DNA of 64,000 nucleotides from Diphasiastrum complanatum. Its lineage: Eukaryota; Streptophyta; Lycopodiopsida; Lycopodiales; Lycopodiaceae. Below, piece after piece: positions 33,390 to 44,799 of the stretch. The notes beneath the pieces were generated by a model that searched no databases, had not been told where the DNA came from, and was given only the letters and a program-made list of their open reading frames with translations. The DNA lies in NCBI GenBank assembly GCA_029204225.1, contig CM055093.1:47114854-47178853 (forward strand), written 5' to 3'. The stretch's first letter is position 1. Every line of letters starts with the position of its first letter. The translations under genes and the position numbers were made by a program.

Positions 33390-34430
33390 ATGCTTAAACA
33401 TTTTAAACGTTATACATTGGATGATGTGGTTATCATGTTACCCAAAGCACATCGTGAACCCAAAGAACAGGTGCCAAAATCGGAAGATGTTTACGATGGC
33501 CCAACTAGGACACAACCAATGAATCTTGTTGAACCAGGAAAACCAGAAAAGATTGTACAAGTTGGATCATAATTTAATCTTGAGCAATATCAAGCATTCT
33601 GAACGTTACTTATTAACTATCAAGGTTGCTTTGCATGGACTTATCAAGATCTGAAGGGTATTGCGACGTCAGTTATTGAGCATACCATACCTTCAGTACC
33701 TGATCCAGTTCCAAAGGTTACAAAGTTCTATCGCTGTAATCCTAATGTTTCACCAACTGTCATTATTCCTAAGAAGAATGATAAATTGAGAATTTGTGTG
33801 AATTTCAAGGCTTTGAACAAAGTGATGAGGAAGGATTACTTTCTGTTACCTTTTACAGAAAGCATTTTGGATCGCCTTGCTGGAGCGGAAGCTTATAGTT
33901 TTCTGGATGGATTTAGTGGTTACAACCAGGTCAAGATTGGTGATTGTAGATCGTCACAAAACCACTTTTGCAACAGAATGAGACACCTATGCTTACAAAG
34001 TAATGTCGTTTGGACTCTGTAATGCACCAAGTTTGTTCCAAAGAGTCATGCAATTTGCTTTTAAAGATTATCTACAAAAAAAATTTGAGATTTACTTGGA
34101 TGACCTGGGAGTCCATAGCACGGATACAGACCATTTGGATCGATTGGAGAAAGTATTTGAAAGATGTCACAAGTATCAAATTTCCCTGAATCCAGAAAAA
34201 TGTCAGATGTGGGTTTCATATGGAGTTGTGCTTGGGCATGTGATATCGAGACATGGCATTGCCACAGATTATTCTAAAATCAAGGTTATTGTGGAATTGT
34301 CACTGCCAACAACGATTCGTGGAGTTTATGTATTTATGGGTCATGCAAATTACTTTTTAATTTTTATTATCTTCTTTGTGGATTTAGCATGACCTATATA
34401 CAAACTGACTATTGTTCCTATTCGGACAAT
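33390..34430 (+). pseudogene. Reverse transcriptase, gypsy copy B
   Basis: The N-terminal part (FKRYTLDDVVIMLPKAHREP, 33390-33572) ends in a stop. About 90 bp present in copy A (7475-7555) are deleted at 33740. The palm frame resumes with AYSFLDGFSGYNQVKIGD (near 33890), a frameshift, then SFGLCNAPSLFQRVMQFAF (34006) and YLDDLGVHS (about 34095). TGA at 34390-34392 ends it in a place where copy A has a sense codon. Inactive. Confidence 0.88.
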
Positions 34431-34908
34431 AGAGGCGTTAGAAGCCTTTGAAAAATTAAAAAAGCATTAACTTTAGCACCGATACTGCGTTCTCCAAATT
34501 GGACGGTTGAATTTCATGTTCACACGGATGCCTCAAAATATGCCATTGGATCAGTTTTGACACAGTCAGGTGACTATAAGAAAGACTATCCTATACAATT
34601 TGCGCGTAGACAGCTTACAGATCCGGAGAAGAACTATTCAACAACAAAACGTGAAGCGTTAGCCATAATTTTTTCTGTTCAAAAATTTCGTCATTATCTC
34701 ATGGAAACGCACTTTGTATTTTATACAAATCACCAGCCGTTACTTTACTTGGTAAACAAGATGTGCAATACTGGACGTATTGCAAGATGGTTACTATTAT
34801 TGACTGAATTTGACTTTCGAATTGTGGTTCGAAAGGGGAAGCAACATTATCTAGCCGACCATGTTTTGCGAATTGAATCCGCATCAATTAATACTGAAGT
34901 GGATGATG
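34431..34908 (+). pseudogene. RNase H, gypsy copy B
   Basis: After a frameshift near 34465 the frame runs through HTDASKYAIGSVLTQSG (about 34525), REALAIIFSVQKF and FYTNHQPLLYLV, where the second catalytic aspartate is changed (TNH instead of TDH in copy A), and on into integrase without a stop to 35264. Confidence 0.85.
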
Positions 34909-36215
34909 AATTACCAGATGTTGCATTGTTCTATGTAGAAGCAGTACCTGAGTGGGCAGCGGATATTGTTGAGTACCTGATGCTAGGACAACCGAATGAC
35001 TCTTTGACAAAAGTACAGAAGAGACAATTGATTCATAAGACTCAACCTTATCAATTGATTGCAGGACAATTATATCGTCGTGGATCAGACAATATTCTAC
35101 ATAGATGTGTTTTACCACATGAAATACCGAATTTAATCATGTTTTCACATGATGGCATGGGCGGAGGACTTTTCTCTACTGATATTACGGTTCATAAACT
35201 TTTGCAATCAGGTTGTTGGTGGCCTACCCTTCATAAGGACACAAAATTATATTCAGACATGTGATGTTTGCCAGTGAGCACGACGGCCTACTACACAGAA
35301 CTATGAACCCTTGCATCCGGTTTTATCGCAAGTGCCATTTGAAAAATGGGGACTGGATTATGTTGGTCCTATTCATCCTGCCGCACAAGGATCTCAGGCC
35401 TGATACATTATCGTAGCAACTGACTATATGACCAAGTGAGTTGAAGCCAAAGCTGTCAAAGTTGTTGATGCAAAATCTACGGCCAAGTTTCTCTACGAAA
35501 ATATCATTATCAGATTTGGATGTCCGATTGAGATTGTCAGTGAGCGGGGTACACACTTCGTTAATCAAACAATAAAGTGTTTACTGGAAGATTTTTTTGT
35601 TATACATAGATTTGGTACTCCTTACTATCCCAGAGGGAGTGGCCAAGCTGAATCTTCCAATAAGATTCTCTGCACTATAATGACGAAAACAGTTGAAGCA
35701 AGTCGGTTTGATTGGGAACATAAACTGTATGCAGCCTTATGGGTTTTCAAACCGCTTACAAAAGTAGTACAAATCAAACACCCTTTCAACTGGTTTATGA
35801 TCAAGATGCTGTCATGCCAATTGAATTTTAAATTCCATCTTTATGCATAGCGACAACAAAATTGTTAAATGATGATAAGTCTTTACAACTATGTCATGAA
35901 GCGTTGCACAAATTATGTGAAACATGATTGATGGCAGTTCATGCGTTAGCAGCGGAGAAAGCCCACCGCAAGGCATGGCACGATCGTTGATAGCAACAAA
36001 AGGATCTGAAAGCAGGAGATCTTGCACTGATGTACAAAACCAAGCTAATCAAGAGAAAATTGAAGTTTATTGGTGAAGGCCCGTATAAAGTGAAGGAAAT
36101 CCTGAACTATGGAACAGTGATTCTTGAGCACTTGGACGGGAAACGATTTGATACTCCTGTGAATGGCAACTGATTATGAAAGTTATGACGGCCTGTTCCA
36201 CCAATTCAGCAAGCA
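34909..36215 (+). pseudogene. Integrase, gypsy copy B
   Basis: Open from RNase H to 35264, then a 2-base deletion near 35245 relative to copy A shifts the frame inside the H2C2 module. The core can be followed (CDVCQ, LDYVGPIHPAAQGSQA, IEIVSERGTHFVNQ, GQAESSNKIL). The second catalytic Asp appears as E in SERGTH, and TGA stops appear near 35274, 35402 and 35438. The C-terminal GEGPYKVKEILNYG is at about 36080. Inactive. Confidence 0.88.
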
Positions 36216-36246
36216 TGATCTAAATGATTTTTTATTTTTAATTGTT

Positions 36247-36669
36247 TTCCATACGTAGATAGTATCCATATCAATAGTATTCCATTTTTTGGAAAGCTTT
36301 TTTGACCATGACCACTTGAAGTTTTTACCCAAAGGTATCCATTTATAGCTTAGTTGTACAAAGTTATTTACCAGAAATCTAGATTTACCATGAGGCTCAC
36401 ACAATTTGTATCTGTCATTCTCTGTCATTCTGGCTAGCATTTCTCGACTCTCATCCTTGATCCTTCTCTTCTTCCTCACAGATCTCCTCAGTCTAAGGTG
36501 AGATGTGCTCTTGAATAGCTTTGGCAGGTCATCTTGGGGATTCATCAGAATTAGCCAACATCATCCTCCCCTAATCTGTTGTAGAACCCACTGCAACACA
36601 TGTCAAATGATATTGCTTCGCTTCCACATTGGCATCTTTGATTGGCACTTGGAAAAGCATAGATCAATA
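36247..36669. other. 423-bp insertion in copy B flanked by a 10-bp repeat
   Basis: Copies A and B align directly after integrase except for this segment, absent in A. It is bounded by TTTAATTGTT at 36237-36246 and 36670-36679, which looks like a target duplication. The minus strand carries an open stretch (near 36545-36250) rich in basic residues (RRSVRKKRRIKDESREMLAR), but I recognise no family. No clear terminal inverted repeat. It could be a small transposon or a captured gene fragment. Confidence 0.55.
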
Positions 36670-36849
36670 TTTAATTGTTAAGTTTTGTTTGGAAAAGACA
36701 GAAAAAAAAATGAAGAAAGACTGATGAACAAAAGTCAGAAAAGTCATCAGAATGGAAAAAAATGATGGAAAGTAATTGTAAAAGATAATTTTTGATGGGA
36801 AATGACTCATACAATTACTGTTTCGATCATAAATTGCCTATATAGTATT

Positions 36850-37195
36850 GGAAACCTTCGTTGAGCTTTCAGATTGTACATCCACTTCAGATATATCTAT
36901 ATTGAGATGGGCGAAGGTTCTTTTTTAGAAAAAGTCCCTTTTTTGAGTTAGGCGAATGATCAGCAATATGCCATTTTGGGAACCACCACCGAGAACCTTA
37001 CTCTCCTTAGAAACCTTCGCTGACATGCTAGATGGTCTTAAAATGTCAAAATTAGGTTGGCCATAGGTTCAGATCTTGAAAATTTGTATTTATGACAGTA
37101 CTTGGACGAAGGACCCTCTTGGGCGAAGGTTCATCCTTCAACCCTGAAAAACGTTCGCCGGATGGCTTTAGAGCCTCAAAAACCTTCGCCGAGAT
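36850..37195 (+). repeat. pol-ORF3 spacer motifs, gypsy copy B
   Basis: Same inverted 9-10 base motifs as copy A: AACCTTCG(C/T) at about 36853, 37012 and 37181, GGCGAAGGTTC at 36909 and 37122, GGCGAATG at 36952, ACGTTCGCC at 37151. Conserved in number, order and spacing with 10241-10575. Confidence 0.7.
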
Positions 37196-37299
37196 TTTTA
37201 TAGCCTACTTTCATAGTACTGTACAAGCCTGCAAATTTTTGTTCAGAACTAATCAACCAAACTACTATTCAGTGTAATGGACCCTCCAAATTCACCTAT

Positions 37300-39363
37300 A
37301 AGTTGGCTGAATTTGATTCATTCCTCACTTGTGCTAGCGAAGCTCTTGCCAAATTTTTCAACAACCGAAGCCTTCAAAACTTTCTGAACTGTTTTCTGAT
37401 ATACACTCGTGCGTATTACTTTCCATTTCTATTCCTTAACAATTTCCTGATGGTTGGCAACCTCAAGAAAGATCGCATTACTTCTCAGATATTGCATAGG
37501 ATAGTTGAATGTCAAGATAGCCAAGGCCCCTCTAGAACCATATAACTGATTCAAGACCATTTTTGGAGAGCTCAAACGAGCCATTAAGAGCAATACCAAG
37601 CAGCAGTTTGCTGCTGGCCCCTTGTTATCTCTCCTAGCAGCCTCCCATCTTGAAAATAAAATCCATGGATTTCATCTAAATTCTGTGCTTTCTATTTTTA
37701 TGAAGAAGCACTGGCCGAATCATCTCAATAGGCCTCCAGCAAACAAGATGTGAAGGTATATTATTTTTTCTACTATATGCACCTCTGCATGCAATATACA
37801 GATATGAATATTCTGAAGAGAAATAGATTGTTGGAATTGTTATATGCTAGACATTCTCCTTTCGAGCAATACAGTTCATTGATATGAGATGGATTACCAA
37901 CTATTGTCTACATCGACGTCGTCCACGTAGCAAGATCGTCATTCCTGACTCGCCTACCACGTCACGACATCGTACTAGGCAGACATCGTTAGCTGCGCTT
38001 CCACCCCCTGTTGTTATTCGCACTGAACTACCTATTCCCCCCGCCTCTGATGCTTTCCTTGCCTCTGCTTCCTCTCACGGACAGCCTCTGACCATTGGGA
38101 TGACCATTCCCATCACAGCTGCCCAGGCCGCCTCACCTCCACACACAGAAGCGGTTTCCCCAAACACTCAGTATTTCATAGATATGTTCGATGATTCCGA
38201 CCCCCTTGGGGCCTCCGAAATTTTTGAAATGCCCCAGAGCCCTGCGCCCTTTGAACTCCAATCCCCTAGAAGAGGATTCAAACAGTTCCATGATACTACT
38301 ATTGGTGTTGAAGATTCATTTCAGATACCCCAGCAACCTCAAGCTAAAGCCGCACCAGCCACACTTCGGGTCAAGCAAGCTATCAAATCACCAAAGCAGT
38401 TCGACGCCACAATGCCTGAGGGTTATGAAGAGGAAGATCTCTTTGAAGGAGAAGAATTACAAGCACATGTTCCGCGCCAACCAAGGACAGTACCACCAGG
38501 TCCTTCTGCTGCTACCACCTCCACAATAGTAGATTCTGATGATGCTCTCGATCTGGTCTCAAGCCTTGCACAAGTGATCCAGTCTATGCTGGATAAGAAA
38601 AAAGAAATGGAACAGTGAATCTCAGATATGGGATCGGAAAATACTCTCATTAGCTAGAAGGTTATTCAGTTGGACAAAGAATTGAAGATTGCCAAGCAGC
38701 ATGAAGCCAAATCGAAGCTAAGAAAAAGACGACACAAAAATTGGTTGAGCACCTAGAAGAGTATGTCAGCTCACTGTAGAATGCACTCACAACCGCTCAA
38801 GATCAGGTGGACAAGGTCGTGCAGGATGCAAAGCAACAAGTGCAGCTGTTCGAAGGTCAACTATAGATGGCAGAACAAGATCACACACGTCTCCAAGGTG
38901 AATTGGATGTGACCATTGGCCAATCATCCATAAACCTTACAGCTGGAAAATATCAGTAGATTTCCACTGGGCACTACAAGCATACCAGCAAGAGTATATA
39001 CACTCTCCAGATCCGACAGTGAGACAATCGGCGCTTTTTGCGAAAGATTTGACTCTATTGGCATCCGTGGCAACAAGATGGGATGATTGCCTTCCTCCTT
39101 TGGCATTCGATCCAAATAAGCCAATGGCCTCAAATAATATCAAGGATCAGCTGCCGGTGGCTCAACTGTATTTCCACGCAACAATGATGGGAGGCTCATG
39201 GGAATCTCGATTCACGTCCTGGACAACTTCAAAATGGATTGTCGGAGCCCATCGTTGTTTTTTGCCACATAATTTGGATTTTAACACTGCTCGACTTGAT
39301 TTTATGGAGAAGGTGCAGTATCATTTAATAAAAATTCATCACGAAGCAAATAAAAGCCCATAG
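37300..39363 (+). pseudogene. ORF3, gypsy copy B
   Basis: Decayed counterpart of 10591-13694. The N-terminal piece is shortened (37303-37545; LAEFDSFLTCASEALAKF joined to NNFLMVGNLKKDRI). A stretch near 37750-37880 is absent in A. The acidic/proline-rich middle is open for 244 codons (37884-38618; MFDDSDPLGASEIFEMPQSP, ending in DKKKEMEQ). The coiled-coil segment (38620-38910) is cut, losing about 700 bp against A. The C-terminal module is open at 39019-39363 (KWIVGAHRCFLPHNLDFNTA). Function unknown. Equal length and order in A and B show it was a real ORF of the element. Confidence 0.75.
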
Positions 39364-39404
39364 TAACTGCATCTCGCAGGTGTCGTGGGACCTCCACCAG
39401 TTTT

Positions 39405-39416
39405 GGTGGGGGATAT
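39405..39416 (+). other. Polypurine tract of gypsy copy B
   Basis: GGTGGGGG followed by ATAT, directly before the 3' LTR start TGTTGG at 39417. It would prime plus-strand DNA synthesis. Confidence 0.75.
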
Positions 39417-40152
39417 TGTTGGAGGGTTTTCGGATCCTAAGGCAACCCTAACCCTAGTTAATAAGTGAGAGGGATTTGGCACCCTGTGTACCCGATGATC
39501 ACATAGTGATTTGATTAATTAGAAAGTCAATAAAAGGACTTTAGACCTTTTTGCGGGACTTTTAATGGCGCAGGGCCTAAATATCAAATTAGTGAATAAA
39601 GTTGGGTTTCCCTCCAATTTGGATGGTTCCCACTCTTTTTTAAATCTGAATAATTAGGGAGGCAGAAACGAACAAATAGGATTCAGAGGCTAGGGTCCTC
39701 CTCTCTACTATAAAAAGTGACCAACTCGAGTTCCTACACATGTTTCGTTTCTTCACTTCAATAAAGCAGATTGGTTCTTTTGTGAAATGGATTGATGAAT
39801 GTCCTTGCTCTCTATCACTTTTCCTCCATCTCTCATGCTTTATTTGTGTTTTACTAGTTGTTGGAGTTGATTGTTATTGGGATTGCATGTTATTATACTT
39901 CCTATAAGGGAGAAAGGGAGAGAGAGAAAGAGTAAGCTATCTTGTTGTGGATCTAGTGTTAGTGGATGTAGTGTTAATGCTTAGGGTTAATGGATGTTAG
40001 AGTCGGATGCAAGTCTTCCATTCATGCTGAAATCTGAACTATACTATCGCTCTCATGGGAACGAATATGTGTGTGACAACTAGATTCATCTCTTTGTTTC
40101 TAGATTGATTAGATCTTGGGTTGAGGTTAGGCAAGGAAAGAAACCCACTACA
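39417..40152 (+). mobile_element. 3' LTR of gypsy copy B
   Basis: Begins TGTTGGAGGG, ends CCCACTACA. TATAAAAAG at 39709-39717, AATAAA at 39760-39765. Followed by TATGT (target duplication) and then repeat R2. Confidence 0.9.
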
Positions 40153-40725
40153 TATGTCAAGCATGGAGAAGTTGAATCTTCATGGGATGCATAATTGGCA
40201 AACTGTTGTCAGTATCTACAAAAGATGGGAGAGCTATCCAAGTGTAGCCTATGGTGAGGTTTGTGCACATTCATTCATTGAGTTCTTGGCAGAATCTTGT
40301 ACTTGGAGCAAGAATGGATGGGGATCATCTTTCAGGATTGGCAAGATAGGATGTCAGGGCAAAGCAGCTTGGAACAATGCTTTGTTTGGGAGATACATCA
40401 GGGATGAGGCTTGGAGCGCTCATTGGATCATGGGAGATCTTTGAATGATGTATGAAAAGATCTATTGGATTTGCTTGGATGTGAATGCATCTTGGTTACA
40501 AATGCAAGGCCATGATTGAGGATTTGATTTGGAGACCAATGCTTTAGCAGTGGATTTATAGGTGACATAGGTATTGATACGAGAGGATATTACTTTCGGT
40601 CATGTAATTGATGCTTTATCATTCGTGTTAGTTTGCATGAGTGTGTGTGTGCTTGCATGTTACCTTGTCACAATAGTCTAGATCTAAGTTGTAGTTGTAT
40701 CTGCTTATGCATTTGCTACATTGGA
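40153..40725 (+). repeat. Repeat R2, right part
   Basis: Continues the match with R1 after the copy B insertion (GTCAAGCATGG, GGGCAAAGCAGCTTGGA, GCTTTGTTTGGGAGATACAT, GAGGCTTGGAGC), through to the segment around 40690-40720. It carries about 150 bp (near 40178-40345) that R1 lacks. Confidence 0.85.
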
Positions 40726-42914
40726 ATAGCTCAAGATTATGATCTACGTTTGAGGACTAATCACTACAAAAACAGTCCAAAAAATTGTGTTCTATTTTTT
40801 GAACTACATAGAGCAAAAACAAAAAATCTAATGGGGTTTCGAGTCTACAACTTGAAAGCTTGTAGCTATGGCTGCATTGAAAGGCTACTTGTCTAAACAA
40901 TTTGCTTTTAGATGATGATTTAGGTTTTTATTTATAGAAATACCGTAAAAACTTACAGTCCTAGAATAGATAGGTGGAGTGGTTGGACTTCAGTTAATGT
41001 TATTGATATCCATACATGAGCGCCATCAAAAAGCCTTCTTTAACTTGTAGTCTATTGGTATTAGAAAGTGCAGTAAGAGTACTTTGGAAAGTATTTGTTG
41101 ACACATGCAAGATTCAAATGAGGTTTGAATCCAAAAAGTGTCGAAGATCGAATGTCAAATTTCAATTGTCAAATAAAGCTCGAGTTCTAATTCAATTATA
41201 ATGTCGAATGTCGAATGAAGGCCGAATTTGAATTTGATTGAAAGTCAAATTCAAATTCAAATGAAGGCGAAACAACATTCAAATTGAGAAATGTTTTGAT
41301 AAATTTGGGTGAAATTCAAAAGAAATTCCAATGAATTTTGGCTATTTGGAATTGTGGTTAGAACTGTAGACCTTCAAATTCTACTCAAATTTGACGGGCA
41401 TTGTAATTGTGACATGAAGGGTTTGGAGTGGAATTAAAATTACAACACCAATGGTGTTCAAGCACATTTCCATTAAGTATCTATAGTTAGAATCCCTCAT
41501 ATGAAAGGGGTATTTTGTTCAAAATAACTCTCTTCAATATAATGTAAGCTTAGTGTACATAGACAGAAAATTATAGGTTATGAGATATTTTTAGCCTTCT
41601 TTCTTCTAGCAACTAGAGTCAAATTAAAGAAAATTAAATGCTTCTATTGAGAACATAGTTAGCTAATTGTTCTACTATTACTTCAGATTAATTAAGGAGA
41701 CATTAGTCAACCTTTGATTTAATTGTTTTCAAAGGTAGTGATGGCACATCTAAAAATTTTGAAGTTCTCACCTTTATATTGGGTGGTATTACTGTTGACA
41801 AGGATGTTACAAGAGCATGTAAAAAGTACCATATTGGAGCCCTCACTTTTTTGTTTGCTCCATTGTTGCTAGCTCATGCATCTTGTCCTTCAACAATGTT
41901 TTGATAACAAACTCCACTTTCAATTACTTAAATCACTTAAATCTATTTTTTTTTAATAAGGAATCTACATTTTACTTTTAGCTTCACCTTGAAATCTTGT
42001 CTCAATAATGCAACATTGTACATATCCATATTAGCAATGGTAGTGGTTTTCTTTTACAATATAAATCCTAATGCCAATGACATGGTAGAAAAATCATACT
42101 TATTAATTTGGTGTGTTTGTTGCCATTCCCATACATGATGCTTTTATAAAATTTTTATTCGAATGAAATATTATATAAGATGTCAAGGAAATAGATTATG
42201 AATATATCCTATGCCTAGATATTGATATCAAGGACTTGAAAAAGTGAAATTTGATACCTATCTAGTTGAAATGATAAGCTGTTAAAAGCATCTCACCTTA
42301 TTAGGTGTCCCAAGTGAAGAGATGCCCTCCTAATATTGCCTATGTTCTCACTCCATGTTCATGTTTGAATGGCATTATTCTGTCATTATATGTAGACCAG
42401 TCTTGGAGTGTAGATATTTTACCTAAGGCAATGTTGTCACAAATTAAATACACAAAAATACAGATCAAAGAGCTAATAATCACCACAACTTGCAATCCAA
42501 GGAGCATCACCAAAACATAGAACTTGGAAAGCTAATGTAGTTGAAAATGAATTAAAAAAGGGTACATATAGCCTACTTCATCTTCAGAAGGTAAGATTGC
42601 ATGGCACGATAGTCCCCATTACAAGATAGTTGTCTCAAGTTACAAAACCTATGTGTCGTTAACATGCACACGACATAGTAGCATGCCAAGGTATCTAAAA
42701 ACAACTATTTACAATATGCCAAGCTAGAAAGTTCAATAGATTTAAGGCTTGTATAGTTTTAGACTCTCTCTTTTTAGGCCTTAGTTTATTTTACAAACAT
42801 TAATTTTGAGTGCGTGAGAAAGGTTACACAAATAGTAGACCTAAAAGTCAATGATTTCTTTATCATAATAAGGATAAATTTCTATTATTTCTTGTAGGGT
42901 ATTCTAAAGATAGC

Positions 42915-43019
<105 letters not shown>

Positions 43020-43266
43020 GGATGCTTCTTCGTTTAAAAATACCTTGCTATGCTACTACACAATTGGACAATGACAGTCTTACCATCTCTTCAAGAACAT
43101 AAGGTCCTAAATCGATACCCCCCTATACTTGCACTATATGGTTTTTTTTTTTTTTTTTAAGTTTCCCACCTCAATTTTAAAATAAGCTCTACAATGGTTT
43201 AAATTTAAACCTAAAAGAAGGGAAATGAGTTATTCCCACCCTTGCAAAACAAAATGTGACCTTCTT

Positions 43267-43368
43267 GGAAGCCTCACTACATGACACTATAAACTATGCA
43301 GTCTCGACTAATGTTCCGGAAGCCTCACTACATGACACTATAAACTATGCAGTCTCGACTAATGTTCC
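43267..43368 (+). repeat. Perfect 51-bp tandem duplication
   Basis: GGAAGCCTCACTACATGACA... to AATGTTCC at 43267-43317 is repeated without a change at 43318-43368. Identity implies a recent event. Confidence 0.95.
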
Positions 43369-43829
43369 TCACAACATCTTGTGAAGAAGAATTCATTGTC
43401 TCTCTCCTCTAGCAATTGTGCCCTACCACTCCTCCATTCATTGGAAGCTATCATATGGTAAGAGTTTTTTTTTTTCTCATTCCTTTGCAATGATATCATT
43501 TTCTCTTGCTTTTAGCAATCGGATTTATGCTGACTCACATTCAAGCACAACAACAAACCACCAGGTTTGACCCACAAAGTATAATGCAAACACAATGCTC
43601 ATACATAAAGTCAACCACACTCTCGACCAACTGACTCATCCCCATCCAACTTGAACACAAAAGTGTGTCGTAAAAACGGCAGGCCCGTGAGTGGAAGCGG
43701 AAGCTCGAGGATTAGAGTGCAGCGTGTACGAACGGAAACGCAACAGTTGGCAGCAGAAATATTCAAGTAGAAGAATTCATACAGAATGCACAAATGAACG
43801 ACGCAATAGTGAGACAAAATTGCACTCTG

Positions 43830-44781
43830 ATAAAAATCAACAGTGAGTACAATAGCTTAAAGTAATAACTTCAACTTGTTGAGCATAATAACGTTGGCTA
43901 CAGATAACTCTGATTAAAAGAAGAAATTCAATTAACTCAATTAACACTTACATAGCTTGAATCAGCTAGTACATAGATTTACAAGTGTCGAGGAACAAAA
44001 TATCTTACAAGCTTTTAATGTTATTTACGCCAGTCTTTGCATATGTACAAAAGTTGGTAACCGCTAACTGTCTTCGGGATATTTGGTTGTCCAATTGTTT
44101 TAAGATTGCTGATAAGTTGGCGATGTCGGTCAGCCAATGTAGCAAAAACGTGAAAAAGCCAAAAAACCCGAAGGTGCCCTTAGACTGAAGGTATGCAACT
44201 CCTAAAGGTGCCCTTACACTAAAGGTATGTAAATCCCTAAGGTGCCCTTAGATTTAAGACAACGAAGAAGGAGAAAAAGCCGAAAAGTGCTTTACATTGA
44301 AGGCAAAGAAGAAGGCGAAGGTGCCTTAAACTAAAGATTGTGAGAAAGGCGAAAAGTGCCTTAGTTTAGAGGTGGCAGAAAAAACCGAAAAAGGTGAAGG
44401 TGCCCTAAAATGGTTTTAAGATTTTCTGGATACTTTGTCGCATTTTTCGCAAAGAGCAAAAAGGCAAAAAAGGTGAAGGTGTCTAAAAATGGTTTAAGTC
44501 ATTCTGGTCAGTGTGTCGTATTTTGTGTGAATGAAAAAGATGAAAAAGACGAAAAAGCAAAGGTGCCTTAAGAATGGTTTCTAAGGCAGTCTGGCCACTT
44601 GGCCAGTGTGTCGCATTTTTTGCTAAGGAGCGAAAAAAGCGAAGGTGCCTAAAAAATTGTTTTAAGATAAAAGAAAGGGAAAAATGTGAAGGTCCGAAAA
44701 TATGAAGTTGGTCTTCGGTTTTTTTTTTGGATGCTCATTACTTGAACGATTTGTTTAAGACTGAGCATAAAAAATCTTACA
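43830..44781 (-). mobile_element. 3' LTR region of copia G1 with internal minisatellite
   Basis: The right edge is well defined: on the minus strand AAGGGGGAG (44790-44782) is followed by TGTAAGATTTTTTATG. The left edge is not; 43830 is a placeholder. Inside, a GAAGGTGCC-type unit recurs about nine times (44170 to 44650). The last four starts, at 44396, 44475, 44558 and 44641, mark a 79-83 bp higher-order unit that also holds a GTGTGTCGCATTTT block. Confidence 0.6.
44170..44700 (+). repeat. GAAGGTGCC minisatellite
   Basis: Degenerate tandem units GAAGGTGCCYTTA..., first spaced about 35 bp apart, then 79-83 bp, alternating with AAAAAGGCGAAAAAG-type A-rich blocks. It lies inside the LTR of copia G1. 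Confidence 0.85.
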
Positions 44782-44790
44782 CTCCCCCTT
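44782..44790 (-). other. Polypurine tract of copia G1
   Basis: AAGGGGGAG on the minus strand, immediately before the LTR start TGTAAG. The typical copia arrangement. Confidence 0.75.
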
Positions 44791-44799
44791 AATGTGGAT

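Larger units (their letters stand above)
30794..40152 (+). mobile_element. Ty3/gypsy LTR retrotransposon copy B, full length but decayed
   Basis: Both LTRs are present (30794-31540 and 39417-40152), with a primer site after the first and a purine tract before the second. The flanks belong to one interrupted repeat and carry a 5-bp target duplication (AATGT/TATGT, one mismatch). The two LTRs differ by roughly 6 percent by eye, so the insertion is not recent. Internally most of gag is deleted, pol is riddled with stops and frameshifts, a 423-bp foreign segment sits after pol, and ORF3 has lost about 700 bp. Confidence 0.92.

Noticed and set aside
36183-36545. 120-codon minus-strand gene inside gypsy copy B
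   Set aside because: It begins inside a 423-bp insertion and reads past its end into gypsy sequence; no recognised family. Treated as part of the insertion.
40765-40778. CACTACAAAAACAG as the end of a CACTA transposon
   Set aside because: No matching inverted end and no transposase nearby; 14 bases can match by chance. Kept only as a note in the spacer entry.
41016-41201. 61-codon ORF near 41.1 kb
   Set aside because: Lies in a stretch of repeated AATTCAAAT/GAATGTCGAATG words; no protein-like composition.
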